This document shows positions 26,055-37,802 of a stretch of DNA of 64,000 nt, piece by piece (positions within the stretch are counted from its first letter, which is position 1; each line of letters begins with the position of its first letter). The notes under the pieces were generated by a model. The model ran no database searches. It was not told the DNA's origin and saw nothing but the letters and a program-made list of their open reading frames with translations. Source of the stretch: Methanobrevibacter sp. (GTDB taxonomy: Archaea > Methanobacteriota > Methanobacteria > Methanobacteriales > Methanobacteriaceae); NCBI RefSeq assembly GCF_017539065.1, contig NZ_JAFYHP010000024.1, forward strand, positions 1 to 64,000, in the 5' to 3' direction. The translations under genes were made by a program, and so were the position numbers.

Positions 26055-26836
26055 AAATATTACTACTGGGAGGAACTAAAGACTCCACAAATATCATTGA
26101 ACATATAAAAAAGAATTATGATGCTTACATTCTGACAACCACCACAACTGAATATGGTGCAAAATTAGCTAAAGAAAGTGGGAGCGATGATGTAATAGCT
26201 CGTCCACTACTAAAAAATGAGATAATTGAGATAATTAAAAAAGAAAATTTCAATTTACTGATTGATGCAACACATCCTTTTGCAGAACACATTACAAAAA
26301 CAAGTGTCGGTATTGCTCATGAGCTAAAAATGCCCTATATTCGCTTTGAAAGACCTACCGCAAACCTTGAAAACATAGATACATCACACATCCATTATGT
26401 AAATTCATTCGATGAAGCCGGAAAATTAATAGCTGATGAATTTGTTGAAGGAAATATCCTACATTTTGCAGGAGCCAACACCATGGAGGATATCTTAAAA
26501 TATGTTAGCGTTGATCGATTCTATCCAAGGATTTTAAAAGTTGAAAGCTCCCTTGAAAAATGTGAAAAACTAGGCGTCGATCCATCACATATCATCCCAA
26601 TGAAAGGAGCTGCAAGTTTAGATGAAAACCTTGAGCTGATAGAAAAATATGGTGCCAGTGCAATGATTACAAAAGAAAGTGGCGAAATTGGCGGAGTAAT
26701 TGAAAAAATTGAAGCTGCAAATAAAAAAAATATAGCAGTTATAATGATTCAAAGACCAAAAATAGATGGTTTAAATAAAAATAATAGTGTATCTAATCTT
26801 GATGAATTAGATATTAAATTACAAAACTTTTTTTAA
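26051..26836 (+). CDS. cobK: Precorrin-6A / cobalt-precorrin-6A reductase
   Basis: CobK/CbiJ reduces the corrin macrocycle with NADPH during cobamide synthesis. The 261-residue protein starts MKILLLGGTKDSTNIIEHI, the typical dinucleotide-binding start of the family. It continues LLIDATHPFAEHITKTSVGIAHELKMPYIRFERP and ends with MITKESGEIGGVIEKIEAA, all family hallmarks. The ATG overlaps the ATPase stop (ATGA). It is a single cobamide gene here; cobS and cbiS lie about 28 kb away. Confidence 0.93.
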   Translation: MKILLLGGTKDSTNIIEHIKKNYDAYILTTTTTEYGAKLAKESGSDDVIARPLLKNEIIEIIKKENFNLLIDATHPFAEHITKTSVGIAHELKMPYIRFERPTANLENIDTSHIHYVNSFDEAGKLIADEFVEGNILHFAGANTMEDILKYVSVDRFYPRILKVESSLEKCEKLGVDPSHIIPMKGAASLDENLELIEKYGASAMITKESGEIGGVIEKIEAANKKNIAVIMIQRPKIDGLNKNNSVSNLDELDIKLQNFF

Positions 26837-26853
26837 AAAATAGATATTTATAA

Positions 26854-26937
26854 CGCCGAGACTGGGATTTGAACCCAGGCGAGGATGACCTCACAGGATT
26901 TCAAGTCCTGCGCCTTACCAGACTAGACTATCTCGGC
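26854..26937 (-). tRNA. tRNA-Ser (TGA)
   Basis: The minus strand folds as a class II tRNA. The acceptor GCCGAGA pairs with TCTCGGC and the discriminator is G. The anticodon stem GCAGGA/TCCTGT encloses loop CTTGAAA with anticodon TGA. A long variable arm (GAGGTCATCCTC) and T-loop GGTTCAAATCC follow. No CCA is encoded. It sits downstream of the rpsJ end of the str operon. Confidence 0.93.
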
Positions 26938-26972
26938 ATATGAAAAGGAATATTTAGAAGGATTCTAAATAT

Positions 26973-27281
26973 TTATCCTTTAAGTTCAATTTCAATACTT
27001 ACATTATCTGGAACATTAACTTTCATGACTTGTCTCATAGCACGTTCGTCAGCTCCAATACCGATTAAACGTTTGTGAATTCTGAGTTCCCATTTTTCCC
27101 AAGAAGCTTTACCTTCTCCATCTGGAGATTTTCTTGTTGGAACTACTAATTTTTTAGTAGGTAATGGAATAGGACCAGACAAGTCGACACCAGTTCTTTC
27201 AGCAATTTTTTTAAGTTGATCACATACATATGCTAATTTTTCTGGGTCTGTTCCAGTAAGCTTAATTCTTGCTTGATTCAT
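26973..27281 (-). CDS. rpsJ: 30S ribosomal protein S10 (uS10)
   Basis: The 102-residue protein starts [20 protein letters not shown] and contains the conserved [20 protein letters not shown] loop that reaches into the 30S head. It ends in VSIEIELKG, as in archaeal S10. A GGAGGAAAATAA site precedes the ATG. It is the last protein gene of the str operon, 67 bases after tuf, an arrangement widely conserved in archaea. Confidence 0.97.
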   Translation of the reverse strand: MNQARIKLTGTDPEKLAYVCDQLKKIAERTGVDLSGPIPLPTKKLVVPTRKSPDGEGKASWEKWELRIHKRLIGIGADERAMRQVMKVNVPDNVSIEIELKG

Positions 27282-27348
27282 TTATTTTCCTCCAAAAAAA
27301 CAAAAAGAAAGAAAGTAAAAAATTACTTTCTAATTATTGTTTACAAAC

Positions 27349-28590
<1,242 letters not shown>

Positions 28591-28745
28591 TATATAACCT
28601 CTTTTAGTAATATTAACATACAATATTTTATAAGCTTAAATGATAGCTTAAATACCTTATATGTTTTTTAACATATAAATAAGTAATGTTTTTTTCATGA
28701 ATTTTAATAAAAATATAAAAAAATTAAAAATTTAAAATTTTAATT

Positions 28746-30944
28746 TTATAAATCACCTAAGTAGTGGCTTGCAGGGAATGGTTCTGCGGATAAGCCTTTT
28801 CTTTGTCTGATTTCTCTTACGATTTGATTTTGCATCTCACGTGGGAGAGGTTCAAATCCTGCAATTTCAGTAGACCATAAACATCTACCTTCAGCAGCTG
28901 ATCTGATATCTCCAGCGAAACCGAACATTTCAGCTACAGGTACTTTAGATTCAATTCTTGCCATGTCCCCTTCTTGACCCATGTTAACGATTTGACCTCT
29001 TCTGTTTTGGATTTCACGAGTACATGCACCCATGTAATCATTAGGAGTGTCAATAACTACTTTTTGCATTGGTTCGAGTAATGCAGGTTCAGCAAGCATC
29101 ATGGAACCTAAGATTGCGTTTCTGATAGCAGGCAATACTTGTGCAGGTCCTCTGTGAACTGCGTCTTCGTGAAGTTTTGCATCGTGGAGTTTGAATTTTA
29201 ATCCCATAGCGATTTCTTCACCTAAAGGACCGTTTTTCAAAGTATTTTCAAATCCTTCGAGTAACAATTCTTTAACTTCATCCAAGTATTGAATACCACG
29301 AGTCATGTTGAGGAATATGCTTCTGTTGTGAACAGCCCATACTCTTCTAGCTTCTTCTTTATCTAAACCGTATTCCATAAAGTCAGCAGCAGATTCTTTA
29401 CCTTTGACTCTACCTTCTTTAATGTCTCCTTCTTGGATAGCTGCATAAAGTTCAGGTTCAATAGGTTCAACAGTAATGTAGAATCTGTTGTGTTTGTTTG
29501 GAGATTTACCTTCAACTTGTGGAGATAATTGTCTTACGGTTTCCCTGTATACAACAATAGGTTCAGAAGTTGTAATGTCTACTCCTTTTTCACTAATTCT
29601 GTAACCGATAACTTCTAAGTGAAGCTCTCCCATACCGGATACTAAGTGTTCACCGGTTTCTTCGTTAATATCGATTTTAACGGTAGGGTCTTCTTTACCA
29701 GTTTGTCTTAATACTTCAATTAATTTTGGTAAATCTTTGGTATTTTTAGCTTCTACAGCTACAGTAACTACAGGTTCAGAAATATGTTCTAATCCTTCAA
29801 ACTCTTTAATTTTGTGATCAGGAGAACATAAGGTTTCACCAGCGATAGCTCCTTTTGCACCAGCAACATATACAATGTTACCAGCAGGAACCTTATCGGT
29901 ATTGACTCTTTCAGGACCGAAGTATACACCTACTTGTTGTACTCTGGATTTACCATGAGAACCTACAAGATATACTTCTGTACCTTTTTCGATAGCTCCT
30001 CCGTATACTCTACCAGTAGCGATTTCACCAGCGTGTTTATCTACAGATACGTTGGTAACCATTACAGCTAAAGGTCCGTCAGGAGAAGTATTGATCATAC
30101 CTTCACCAGCAGGAGAGTCAATGTCTCCATCCCAGATGTTAGGCACTCTGTATTCTTGTGCTACTTTAGGGGAAGGTAAGTGTTCTACTACCATACCTAA
30201 TAATACATCGGATAAAGGTACTTTTTTAGCTAATTCTTTTTCATTGTCAGCATTACAGTAATCGATAATATGTTTAAAATTAATTCCAGTTTCTTGCATG
30301 GTTGGAACATTGATAGCCCAATTGTGGTATGCAGAACCGAATGCTACACTACCATCAGTGAAATCTAATGCCCATTCATCTTTCTTGTCTTCAGGAGCCA
30401 TGTTTTTGATTAATTTGTTAGCTTCCATGAATATTTTGATGAATCTGTTTTGTAACTCTTCAGGTTCTAATTTTAACTCGTTGATTAACCTGTCAACTTT
30501 GTTGATGAACAATACAGGTTTTACGTTTTCTTTAAGTGCTTGTCTGAATACAGTTTCAGTTTGAGGCATGATACCTTCTACAGCACAAACTACAACTACT
30601 GCACCATCTACAGCTCTCATTGCACGAGTTACGTCCCCACCGAAGTCAACGTGACCAGGTGTATCGATTAAGTTAATTAAATATTCTTTTTCTTTGTAAT
30701 CGTGTACCATAGATACGTTAGCTGCATCAATAGTAATACCACGAGCTTGTTCTTGTTCGTCAAAATCTAAGAATCTTTGGTCACCAGCAAGTTCTTCGGA
30801 AATCATTCCTGCCCCTGCGAGGAGGTTATCAGATAAAGTGGTTTTACCGTGATCGATGTGAGCACAGATACCAATATTTCTGATTTGATCTGGTTCGTAC
30901 ATTAATTCTTTGATTTTTGCAATCATTTTGTCTCTTCTACTCAA
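28746..30944 (-). CDS. fusA: Translation elongation factor EF-2
   Basis: EF-2 drives ribosomal translocation by GTP hydrolysis. The 732-residue protein has [11 protein letters not shown] (G1), [12 protein letters not shown] (G3) and NKVDR (G4) in the first domain. Near the end, the diphthamide loop region [19 protein letters not shown] carries the modifiable His. The start is TTG at 30944 (MSRRDKM), with AGGTGG ahead; the in-frame ATG nine codons earlier on paper has no ribosome site. It is in the str operon between rpsG and tuf. Confidence 0.97.
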   Translation of the reverse strand: MSRRDKMIAKIKELMYEPDQIRNIGICAHIDHGKTTLSDNLLAGAGMISEELAGDQRFLDFDEQEQARGITIDAANVSMVHDYKEKEYLINLIDTPGHVDFGGDVTRAMRAVDGAVVVVCAVEGIMPQTETVFRQALKENVKPVLFINKVDRLINELKLEPEELQNRFIKIFMEANKLIKNMAPEDKKDEWALDFTDGSVAFGSAYHNWAINVPTMQETGINFKHIIDYCNADNEKELAKKVPLSDVLLGMVVEHLPSPKVAQEYRVPNIWDGDIDSPAGEGMINTSPDGPLAVMVTNVSVDKHAGEIATGRVYGGAIEKGTEVYLVGSHGKSRVQQVGVYFGPERVNTDKVPAGNIVYVAGAKGAIAGETLCSPDHKIKEFEGLEHISEPVVTVAVEAKNTKDLPKLIEVLRQTGKEDPTVKIDINEETGEHLVSGMGELHLEVIGYRISEKGVDITTSEPIVVYRETVRQLSPQVEGKSPNKHNRFYITVEPIEPELYAAIQEGDIKEGRVKGKESAADFMEYGLDKEEARRVWAVHNRSIFLNMTRGIQYLDEVKELLLEGFENTLKNGPLGEEIAMGLKFKLHDAKLHEDAVHRGPAQVLPAIRNAILGSMMLAEPALLEPMQKVVIDTPNDYMGACTREIQNRRGQIVNMGQEGDMARIESKVPVAEMFGFAGDIRSAAEGRCLWSTEIAGFEPLPREMQNQIVREIRQRKGLSAEPFPASHYLGDL

Positions 30945-30975
30945 AATAACCACCTAAATAATAAATATTATACGA

Positions 30976-31536
30976 TTAGTGTGCTGCTTTAGCAACTCTT
31001 TCTTTCTCTTCAGCTTTTTGTAAAGCAAAACTTCTTGAATCTTCTTCAGAAGCAAGAATTAATTCTTCAGCTAAACATTCTGCAACAGATTTTCTGTTTT
31101 TGAATGAAGATTGTAAAGTACCTCTAGTTAAGAATCCTAATGAAAGGTCAACTCTTCTTTGTGGAGAAATGTCTACAGCAACTTGGTATCCAATACCACC
31201 GTATTTGATACGGGTAGTTTCTTCACGAGGTGCAGTATTTTCAACTGCGGTTACTAAAACTTGAACAGGATTCTTTTTAGTCCTTTGATTAATAATTTCT
31301 AAAGCATCTCTAACAATATTGTAAGCTTTATTTTTCTTACCTGAGTTGAGATGGGTTCTCATAATCTTATTCATTAATCTTTCAACAATTGACACTTTAG
31401 ATTTTGCGAATTGTCTTTTTACATGTCTACCAGAAGTATGTGGAACTAAAGTTTCGTCTAAGCATATGTATTTAACTAAACCTAAGTCCTCAACTTTTAC
31501 TTCATCGAGATCCCATTTATCAAATAATTTACTCAT
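30976..31536 (-). CDS. rpsG: 30S ribosomal protein S7 (uS7)
   Basis: The 186-residue protein shows archaeal S7 features: KSKVSIVERLMNKIMRTHLNSGKKNKAYNIVRDAL in the helical core, then the RNA-binding VQVLVTAVENTAPREETTRIKYGGIGYQVAVDISPQRR. ATG 31536 follows AAGGTGGTTATA; the upstream in-frame GTG is inside that ribosome site. It lies 13 bases after rpsL, as in most archaea. Confidence 0.97.
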   Translation of the reverse strand: MSKLFDKWDLDEVKVEDLGLVKYICLDETLVPHTSGRHVKRQFAKSKVSIVERLMNKIMRTHLNSGKKNKAYNIVRDALEIINQRTKKNPVQVLVTAVENTAPREETTRIKYGGIGYQVAVDISPQRRVDLSLGFLTRGTLQSSFKNRKSVAECLAEELILASEEDSRSFALQKAEEKERVAKAAH

Positions 31537-31549
31537 AAATATAACCACC

Positions 31550-31975
31550 TTATCTTACAGGTTTTTCTATTTTTCCACTTACCATTTCTGATAAAGCTAC
31601 GTTATTGACTTTGGAAACTTTCCAACGGACTCCCGGAATATCTCCCATGGATCTTCCAGATGGTCCACCGATTCCTTCAATCATTACTTCATCGTGTTCA
31701 TCGATAAATCCAATAGCTCCGTCACCTGGTGCGAAAGCAGTTAATTGTTTACCGTTTTTAATTAATTGAACACGTACACATTTACGAATAGCAGAGTTAG
31801 GTTGTTTTGCTTCTATCCCTACTTTCTCAATTACAATTCCTCTAGCTTGAGGAGCTCCTTCTAAAGGATCTGCTTTAACATCTAACCTTAAAGCTCTCCT
31901 TTTATAATCTACGTCTTTCCACTTAAAATTTTGTCTATTTCTTTTAAGTTTTTTTGCAGCAAAAAGTCCCGGCAT
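31550..31975 (-). CDS. rpsL: 30S ribosomal protein S12 (uS12)
   Basis: The 141-residue decoding-centre protein has the archaeal N-terminus [20 protein letters not shown]. The conserved [30 protein letters not shown] segment contains the Lys/Arg residues that contact 16S rRNA. GAGGAAAAAATT precedes the ATG. A spacer of nearly 400 bases upstream separates it from nusA and probably holds its own promoter. Confidence 0.97.
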   Translation of the reverse strand: MPGLFAAKKLKRNRQNFKWKDVDYKRRALRLDVKADPLEGAPQARGIVIEKVGIEAKQPNSAIRKCVRVQLIKNGKQLTAFAPGDGAIGFIDEHDEVMIEGIGGPSGRSMGDIPGVRWKVSKVNNVALSEMVSGKIEKPVR

Positions 31976-32352
31976 AATTTTTTCCTCGAATTTTTTGTTA
32001 AAAATATATCTAAGAATCCACCGCTGCGATTTATACTATTGACTAATAGTACAATCTAAATTCTGAGATACAATCAGTAATAATAATTAATTAGATAAAA
32101 TACATTATCTAAAAGAAGATATCTTGAAATAATTATTAAAAACAATGACAAAAAGCACACATAGTCATGTTATAAAAAGTACAGATATCTTATGGTAATT
32201 TATATACTTACCCCTTTATAAAGGTATTTATTTTAAATATAAAATTAAGTAAAAATTCAAAATTTTGAATTTTTTATATTCTCTCTAAAATTATTTGAAA
32301 ACCAAAAAAATTAGTTTTAAAAAAAATAATAATTATTAAAATAGCTCGAAAG
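31976..32352. other. Spacer upstream of rpsL, 377 bp
   Basis: This gap separates the RNA polymerase genes from the translation genes of the block. Minus-strand TATA-like elements occur near 32190-32225 (for example CTTTATAAAGG). A small stem ACTATT-GACT-AATAGT (32035-32050) lies in the presumed rpsL leader. AGATATCT occurs twice (near 32118 and 32184). I see no gene. It probably holds the promoter and leader that set ribosomal gene expression. Confidence 0.55.
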
Positions 32353-32359
32353 CTATTTT
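32338..32359 (-). terminator. Hairpin at the nusA 3' end
   Basis: AAAATAGCT-CGAA-AGCTATTTT is a perfect 9-bp stem with a tetraloop overlapping the nusA stop codon, followed on the minus strand by AT-rich DNA. It probably ends the rpo transcript before rpsL. Confidence 0.6.
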
Positions 32360-32784
32360 AAAATAATATTACTAATATTATGTTGTCTATCAGCTAATAA
32401 TTTAGCTCTTTCAATATTGATTCCGTTTTTACCGATAGCAATACGTTTGTTGGTATTGTCTGCTGTAACAATAGCTATCTTTTCACCTGATTGCTTTTGA
32501 GATATTTTAACAGATTGTAATTTTGCAGGAGATAAACAATTTTTAATAAATTGGATTGGATCTTCATCTAACTCTACAATTTCAATACCTTTATCTACTG
32601 CTCTTTGAACTTTAGATACGGAACTTCCTCCTTTACCAATTGCAAGTCCCATGTCACCATTTTTTACAACAAATGTGACTTTTCCATGTTCATCATCGAT
32701 AATGCAATCTTTTACCATTGCTCCAGTCATATTTTCGAAAAGAGCTATGAATCTAATTTCATTTGCACTGAATTTAATAGACAC
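32353..32784 (-). CDS. nusA: NusA-like KH-domain transcription factor
   Basis: Archaeal NusA consists of the two KH domains only. The 143-residue protein has GxxG loops in MGLAIGKGGSSVSKVQRAV (KH1) and RIAIGKNGINIERAKLLA (KH2), which bind RNA. It starts with GTG (MSIKFSANEIRFIALFEN), after GAGGTAGAT. The order rpoA''-rpl30e-nusA-rpsL is the standard archaeal one. It lacks the bacterial N-terminal polymerase-binding and S1 domains, which is normal in archaea. Confidence 0.95.
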   Translation of the reverse strand: MSIKFSANEIRFIALFENMTGAMVKDCIIDDEHGKVTFVVKNGDMGLAIGKGGSSVSKVQRAVDKGIEIVELDEDPIQFIKNCLSPAKLQSVKISQKQSGEKIAIVTADNTNKRIAIGKNGINIERAKLLADRQHNISNIILK

Positions 32785-32790
32785 TTAAAT

Positions 32791-33090
32791 CTACCTCAAA
32801 TCGTCTAATATTGTAGAATCTCCTGGATCGTTTACGATTAATGTAGCAACAGTGAAAGGTTTACCACAAACAGAACCCAAATCTACACTAGTTCCATCAT
32901 ATACTAAGGATGGAATTTCGGAAAGATTTGCATAATATTCAACATCTTCAAGAATTTCTTTAGGAGCGTTACTAGCAACAACTACGAGTTGGCCTTTTCC
33001 TAATTTTAAAGATTGAATTGATTTTTCAGAGCCTAATATAACATCACCAGTGTCAACAGCAACTCTGATTCCTCTATCTACGTCCATCAT
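32791..33090 (-). CDS. rpl30e: 50S ribosomal protein L30e (eL30)
   Basis: The 99-residue protein belongs to the L7Ae/L30e RNA-binding fold. It contains VDTGDVILGSEKSIQSLKLGKGQLVVVASNAPKEILEDVEYYANLSEIPSLVYDGTSVDLGSVCGKPF, with the kink-turn-contacting loops. AGGAGGCTAG precedes tandem ATGs. It sits 8 bases after rpoA''. Its gene position within the rpo operon is typical of archaea. Confidence 0.95.
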   Translation of the reverse strand: MMDVDRGIRVAVDTGDVILGSEKSIQSLKLGKGQLVVVASNAPKEILEDVEYYANLSEIPSLVYDGTSVDLGSVCGKPFTVATLIVNDPGDSTILDDLR

Positions 33091-33098
33091 CTAGCCTC

Positions 33099-34322
33099 CT
33101 ATTTATTTTTATAATCCATTTTGACACCGACTGAACCGGTACCAAGAGGTATTGGTTGTCCAATAATAATATTTTCGATGATACCTGTTAAATCATCAAC
33201 TTCTCCACGGATACTTGCGTGAAGTAGATGTTTACCAGTTTCTTCAAAAGCTGCACGAGCTAAAACACTTGATTTTTCACCACTAATACCATGTCTTCCG
33301 ATTGATTTAACAATACCTTCAGAAGTCATAATATCCGCAACTAACATGATATGCCTTACATCAACACTAAGACCTTGTTCGGAAAGTGTATTTTGAGCTT
33401 CATTAATAATTGATTGACGAGCTGCTTCAATACCTAACACTTCACCAATTTCATGAATGTTGTTAGTGGTGGTCCTTACAGGGTCAATACCTTCCTTACT
33501 AAGAATTTCTTTAAGGTTTGATCCTTCAGTGTGAATAATCCATTCTTTTTGACCTTCAAATTCCGCTAATTCAAATGGCACATCATCACGACGGATAATA
33601 ACTTTACCAATATTTTTTATACCACTAATTTGTAAATCACGAACTTTATCAGCTAAAAGACGAAGTTCACGAATTTCAAATTTAGATTCGGATTTATCAG
33701 ATTTTGAAGAAGATATGATAATTTCATCACCATTAATGACCACTTTTTTGAAAGCTTTTTCAATTGCAGCATTAATTTCATCTCTATCAAGTCTTTTTTC
33801 TTCAATTTTTTTAGAATCTAAAACCGCTTCGACTTCCATAGTACCATAGTTTAAATTGAAATCTGAAAGAATGTCATTTATGGTACTTTTACCAATTTGG
33901 TTAGCTAAAATTCTAACAAATTCTTCGTCGTCGCGTCTTTCTTCATTGAAATAAATATCCATAGTTGGAGTAGCAATATCTTTTCTTGCGTCAACAATTT
34001 CAATAAGTCTTGGAAGACCTAATGTTACGTTTAACTCAGTTACCCCTGCATAGTGAAAAGTACGCATAGTCATCTGAGTACCAGGTTCACCTACAGATTG
34101 TGCAGCTACTGTTCCAACAGCCTCGCCAGCTTCAACGCGAGCTCGGTCATAGGCCTGTTTAAGTTTTCTGATGAGTTCTTTTAACTCATCATCAGTTAAA
34201 TCTTCATCAACATAAGCTTTAGCTAAATCTTTGATATAACTATCTGGAAACTCAATTTCAAGATTTTCAGTATCATTTAGTTCTACAATTGTATCTTTTA
34301 CCTTAAGTATAATATCATCCAT
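33099..34322 (-). CDS. rpoA2: DNA-directed RNA polymerase subunit A''
   Basis: The 407-residue subunit supplies the C-terminal part of the largest polymerase subunit. The trigger-loop region [21 protein letters not shown] is near residue 72. It ends in the cleft/jaw segment with [26 protein letters not shown] and [20 protein letters not shown] follows TAGGTGTAACT. It starts 8 bases after rpoA' stops; the split between A' and A'' is general in archaea. Confidence 0.97.
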   Translation of the reverse strand: MDDIILKVKDTIVELNDTENLEIEFPDSYIKDLAKAYVDEDLTDDELKELIRKLKQAYDRARVEAGEAVGTVAAQSVGEPGTQMTMRTFHYAGVTELNVTLGLPRLIEIVDARKDIATPTMDIYFNEERRDDEEFVRILANQIGKSTINDILSDFNLNYGTMEVEAVLDSKKIEEKRLDRDEINAAIEKAFKKVVINGDEIIISSSKSDKSESKFEIRELRLLADKVRDLQISGIKNIGKVIIRRDDVPFELAEFEGQKEWIIHTEGSNLKEILSKEGIDPVRTTTNNIHEIGEVLGIEAARQSIINEAQNTLSEQGLSVDVRHIMLVADIMTSEGIVKSIGRHGISGEKSSVLARAAFEETGKHLLHASIRGEVDDLTGIIENIIIGQPIPLGTGSVGVKMDYKNK

Positions 34323-34330
34323 AGTTACAC

Positions 34331-37300
34331 CTACTTACCTTCCTGAGTTAACTTTTCTTCCATTCTTATTTCATCTATAAGTTTACTTAAGTCAGCTGGT
34401 TTACCGAAGTCAGATTTAGCTGGATCTACTCCATCCTCTCCAAACATAGTTTGGATAACATTACCTTGATTATCAGTAACAAGTCCAGATGGTTTAACTT
34501 GTAAATCTTGTAGAGCGTTTACGAGTCTTCTTTGCATGTAACCGGATTGTGCGGTACGTATCGCTGTATCTACAAGACCTTCTCTTCCTCCCATTGCGTG
34601 GAAGAAGAATTCGATTGGGTCAAGACCTGATTTGTAACTTGAGTGTACAAATCCTTTCGCTTTTGCCCCTAACTCACCTTTTTTGAAGTGAGGTAATGTA
34701 CGGTTTAGGTATCCTCTTTCGATACGTCCACCCCTAACTGCTTGTTGTCCTACACAAGCAGTAATCTGAGTAAGGTTCAGCATGGATGCTCTTGCACCGG
34801 TACGTGCCATTACTACAGAGTGGTTTTCAACTGCCATTACATGGTCGTATGGGTCATCATCTGATTGTTTACCCATAGTTAGGTAGTTTTCAGCAATGCT
34901 ACCGGACATGTCCCTAGCTTCCCCGAGTACTTGCATGATTTTCATCTCTAAAGTCTCTTCAAGACTTCTGCCCGGTAAAGCTTGGAGATATCCTTCTTCG
35001 TAAGATTCTACAAGTTTATCTACTTCTGCCATTTTCTTATCTAAGTGCTCGTTAATACGGTCTTGAGCTTCTTGAGGAATTTCCTCATCGTTTAATGAAG
35101 TGGTGATTCCTGTTTTCATGATTCCGCAGATTGCTAAGTCAGTAGCTCTGTCTAAGAATTCTTTTGCTCTTCCTGGACCGTATTCCTTAACTATCTTATC
35201 TAAAATTTTACCTGAGAATGAACCGTAAGCGGATTCATCAATTACCCCTTGCTCAAGAATACCGTTCTTAATTACAACGGTTGCATCCTCTTGAGGGTAT
35301 ACCACAGGACATTTAGAAATTTCAGCAGTATAAGATAAGTTCAAATCATTTGGTAATAATAATGAGAACAATTCTTTACCAGTCCACATTGCACCTTCAT
35401 CTTTATAGATATATGATTTTTCAATATCTGCTGGGGCTTCCATACCTGGTTTTAAATCTAAATCAGTTTTTAAAACCCATTGCCCTCTTTTGAATTCAGG
35501 TAATTTCAAGTGGGATTTTCTGATAATTTGTAAAGCTTGTTCTTCTGTAAATTCAACCCCATCACGAGTTAATAAGTATGCTCCACTAATGTGGTCGTGA
35601 ATAGCACCAATAATTGGTCCTCCGAACCTTGGAGATAAGATATGTTCTTGTACACGCATTAATGATTTAGCTTCTGCTCTTGATTCGTCAGTTTGGAATA
35701 CGTGCATGTTCATTTCGTCCCCGTCGAAATCCGCATTGTATGGAGGGCAAACACATAAGTTTAATCTGAAAGTTTTATATGGTAAAACTCTTACTTCGTG
35801 TGCCATCATACTCATTCTGTGTAAGGAAGGTTGACGATTGAATAAAACCATGTCTCCATCTTTTAAGTGTCTTTCGACTATGAAACCTGGTTCTAATTGT
35901 TCTAATACTAATTCAATAGTTTCTTCATTACGTATTCTGATTTTTCTTCCATCTTTTCTGATTACATAGTTTGCACCAGGGTGAATATTGGAACCGTTTT
36001 TAATGTATTTCTTCATTTCTTCGATGTTCCATTCGTTTACATATACTGGTACGGTTACTTCTTTTGCAATCATTTCTGGAACTCCGACCTCATTAATACT
36101 GATGTTTGGGTCTGGAGAAATAACAGTACGTGCTGAGAAGTTTACACGTTTACCTGATAAATTGGATCTGAAACGTCCTTCCTTACCTTTAAGCCTTTGA
36201 GTTAATGTTTTCAATGGTCTTCCGGACCTGTGTCTTGCAGGTGGAACACCACTTGCTTCATTATCAAAGTAGGTTGTTACATGGTATTGTAATAATTCCC
36301 ATAAGTCTTCAACGATTAATTGAGGAGCTCCAGCTTCCATGTTTTCAAGTAATCTTTGATTAATACGTAAAATATCAACTAATTTGTGAGTTAAATCGTC
36401 TTCTGAACGTTCACCAGTGTCTAAAGTAATTGATGGTCTTACAGTTACTGGAGGTACTGGTAAAACAGTTAACACTAACCATTCTGGCCTTGCTACTTCA
36501 GGGTTAACACCTAAGACATATGAATCCTCATCAGTGATTCTTTCAAGTCTTTCACGAACTTCAGAAGCGGTTAATTTATAATCTCCTTGACGAATAGTAA
36601 CAGGTTTGTCTAATTTAATTGGTTCTTGAATTAATTTTTGAAGATATGCTTTGATGTAATTTCTAGTTTCGGTTCTTACTTGTCTAGCCTTATCTTCTTC
36701 AAGTGATTCCAGAATTTCATCAGGAATTAAATTAGCATCTTCAACAGATTCAATGTATTTGTTGAAATCTTTACTGTTTTCATCATTCTCTGAGATATTT
36801 AATTTTTTAAGAAGATTATCATCAAATTTGCCTAATGCTTTTTTATAAATGGAAATTGAATTTTCTACATCTTTAGACTCAGAAATCTCTTTTCTCAAAT
36901 CAGAAATGGTTGATTCAAAGTTAGTGAATGGACCCATATCTTCATCAGGGGATTCATCATCAAGAGTTGATTTGAATAACTTTTTGAGTCTTTTAAGAAT
37001 TCTGTCAAGTTCCTTGTTTAATTCGGAATTTTTTGATGAAATAATTTTGTTAAAGTTGAAAATATAATCGATGTCACTTTGAATTGCTTTTGATTCGACA
37101 TTTTCAAATGTGTTTTCAATATTATCTAATGAAGAGTTTTTCTTACAATGAGGACATAACATTTTAGCATCAATGTAAGTTCTAGGAGAATCTTCACCAG
37201 CTATATATGCATCTGTGAATAATTGTTTTGAAACACTAACTAGAATAGTTTCAATTCTTGAATAATCCAAATCATCGACACCGTCAGGGAAATAATCATT

Positions 37301-37777
37301 CCATACTTTTTTAACTATTTCCTCTTGCTTATCTTCTTTCATTTCCAAGTTTTTAGTAGCATTATACAATTCTTTTAAAATATTAGAAATGTTTTCTTTA
37401 CCATTTTTAGATTCGTTGATTTTAGTAGTGAACTTTTCAATTTGTTCATCAGTTAAAAGAACACGACCGCATTCATTACAAGTTGAACGTAAAATCTTGT
37501 GAATTACATCACCAAAACCAATGTGAATAACCGGCCTTGCAAGTTCAATACTACCGAAATGTCCTTGACAATCTCCACCTCTAAAACCACAAGTCCTACA
37601 GACTAAACTTGGATCAATAACTCCTAAACGAGGATCCATCAAACCTTTTTCAATAGGGAAACCATCATCCTCATATGTGTCAGGAGTTTCAACAGTTACA
37701 ACAGACATGTCACGAATATCTTCAGGAGACATTAGCCCAAAGTTGATTTGTTCAATTTTTTTAATAAATCCTTTCAA
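34331..37777 (-). CDS. rpoA1: DNA-directed RNA polymerase subunit A' with large insertion
   Basis: The subunit carries the catalytic Mg2+ loop [13 protein letters not shown] and the clamp zinc site [14 protein letters not shown] (near residues 60-73). A second CNECG/CPHC zinc ligand set lies near 100 and 208. At 1148 residues it is about 280 longer than usual archaeal A' (about 870). The excess lies between residues 113-200 and 212-386: charged, helix-rich sequence such as [20 protein letters not shown], placed before the conserved [13 protein letters not shown]. The frame is open throughout, so it is real protein. The start is TTG, with AAGGAG ahead. Confidence 0.95.
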   Translation of the reverse strand: MKGFIKKIEQINFGLMSPEDIRDMSVVTVETPDTYEDDGFPIEKGLMDPRLGVIDPSLVCRTCGFRGGDCQGHFGSIELARPVIHIGFGDVIHKILRSTCNECGRVLLTDEQIEKFTTKINESKNGKENISNILKELYNATKNLEMKEDKQEEIVKKVWNDYFPDGVDDLDYSRIETILVSVSKQLFTDAYIAGEDSPRTYIDAKMLCPHCKKNSSLDNIENTFENVESKAIQSDIDYIFNFNKIISSKNSELNKELDRILKRLKKLFKSTLDDESPDEDMGPFTNFESTISDLRKEISESKDVENSISIYKKALGKFDDNLLKKLNISENDENSKDFNKYIESVEDANLIPDEILESLEEDKARQVRTETRNYIKAYLQKLIQEPIKLDKPVTIRQGDYKLTASEVRERLERITDEDSYVLGVNPEVARPEWLVLTVLPVPPVTVRPSITLDTGERSEDDLTHKLVDILRINQRLLENMEAGAPQLIVEDLWELLQYHVTTYFDNEASGVPPARHRSGRPLKTLTQRLKGKEGRFRSNLSGKRVNFSARTVISPDPNISINEVGVPEMIAKEVTVPVYVNEWNIEEMKKYIKNGSNIHPGANYVIRKDGRKIRIRNEETIELVLEQLEPGFIVERHLKDGDMVLFNRQPSLHRMSMMAHEVRVLPYKTFRLNLCVCPPYNADFDGDEMNMHVFQTDESRAEAKSLMRVQEHILSPRFGGPIIGAIHDHISGAYLLTRDGVEFTEEQALQIIRKSHLKLPEFKRGQWVLKTDLDLKPGMEAPADIEKSYIYKDEGAMWTGKELFSLLLPNDLNLSYTAEISKCPVVYPQEDATVVIKNGILEQGVIDESAYGSFSGKILDKIVKEYGPGRAKEFLDRATDLAICGIMKTGITTSLNDEEIPQEAQDRINEHLDKKMAEVDKLVESYEEGYLQALPGRSLEETLEMKIMQVLGEARDMSGSIAENYLTMGKQSDDDPYDHVMAVENHSVVMARTGARASMLNLTQITACVGQQAVRGGRIERGYLNRTLPHFKKGELGAKAKGFVHSSYKSGLDPIEFFFHAMGGREGLVDTAIRTAQSGYMQRRLVNALQDLQVKPSGLVTDNQGNVIQTMFGEDGVDPAKSDFGKPADLSKLIDEIRMEEKLTQEGK

Positions 37778-37802
37778 TGTATTGGCTCCTTTAAAACTGT
37801 AA

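Noticed and set aside
34331-37777. Intein in rpoA'
   Set aside because: The extra sequence lacks intein N-terminal Cys/Ser, block B TxxH and C-terminal HN motifs. It is lysine/glutamate-rich helical sequence instead.
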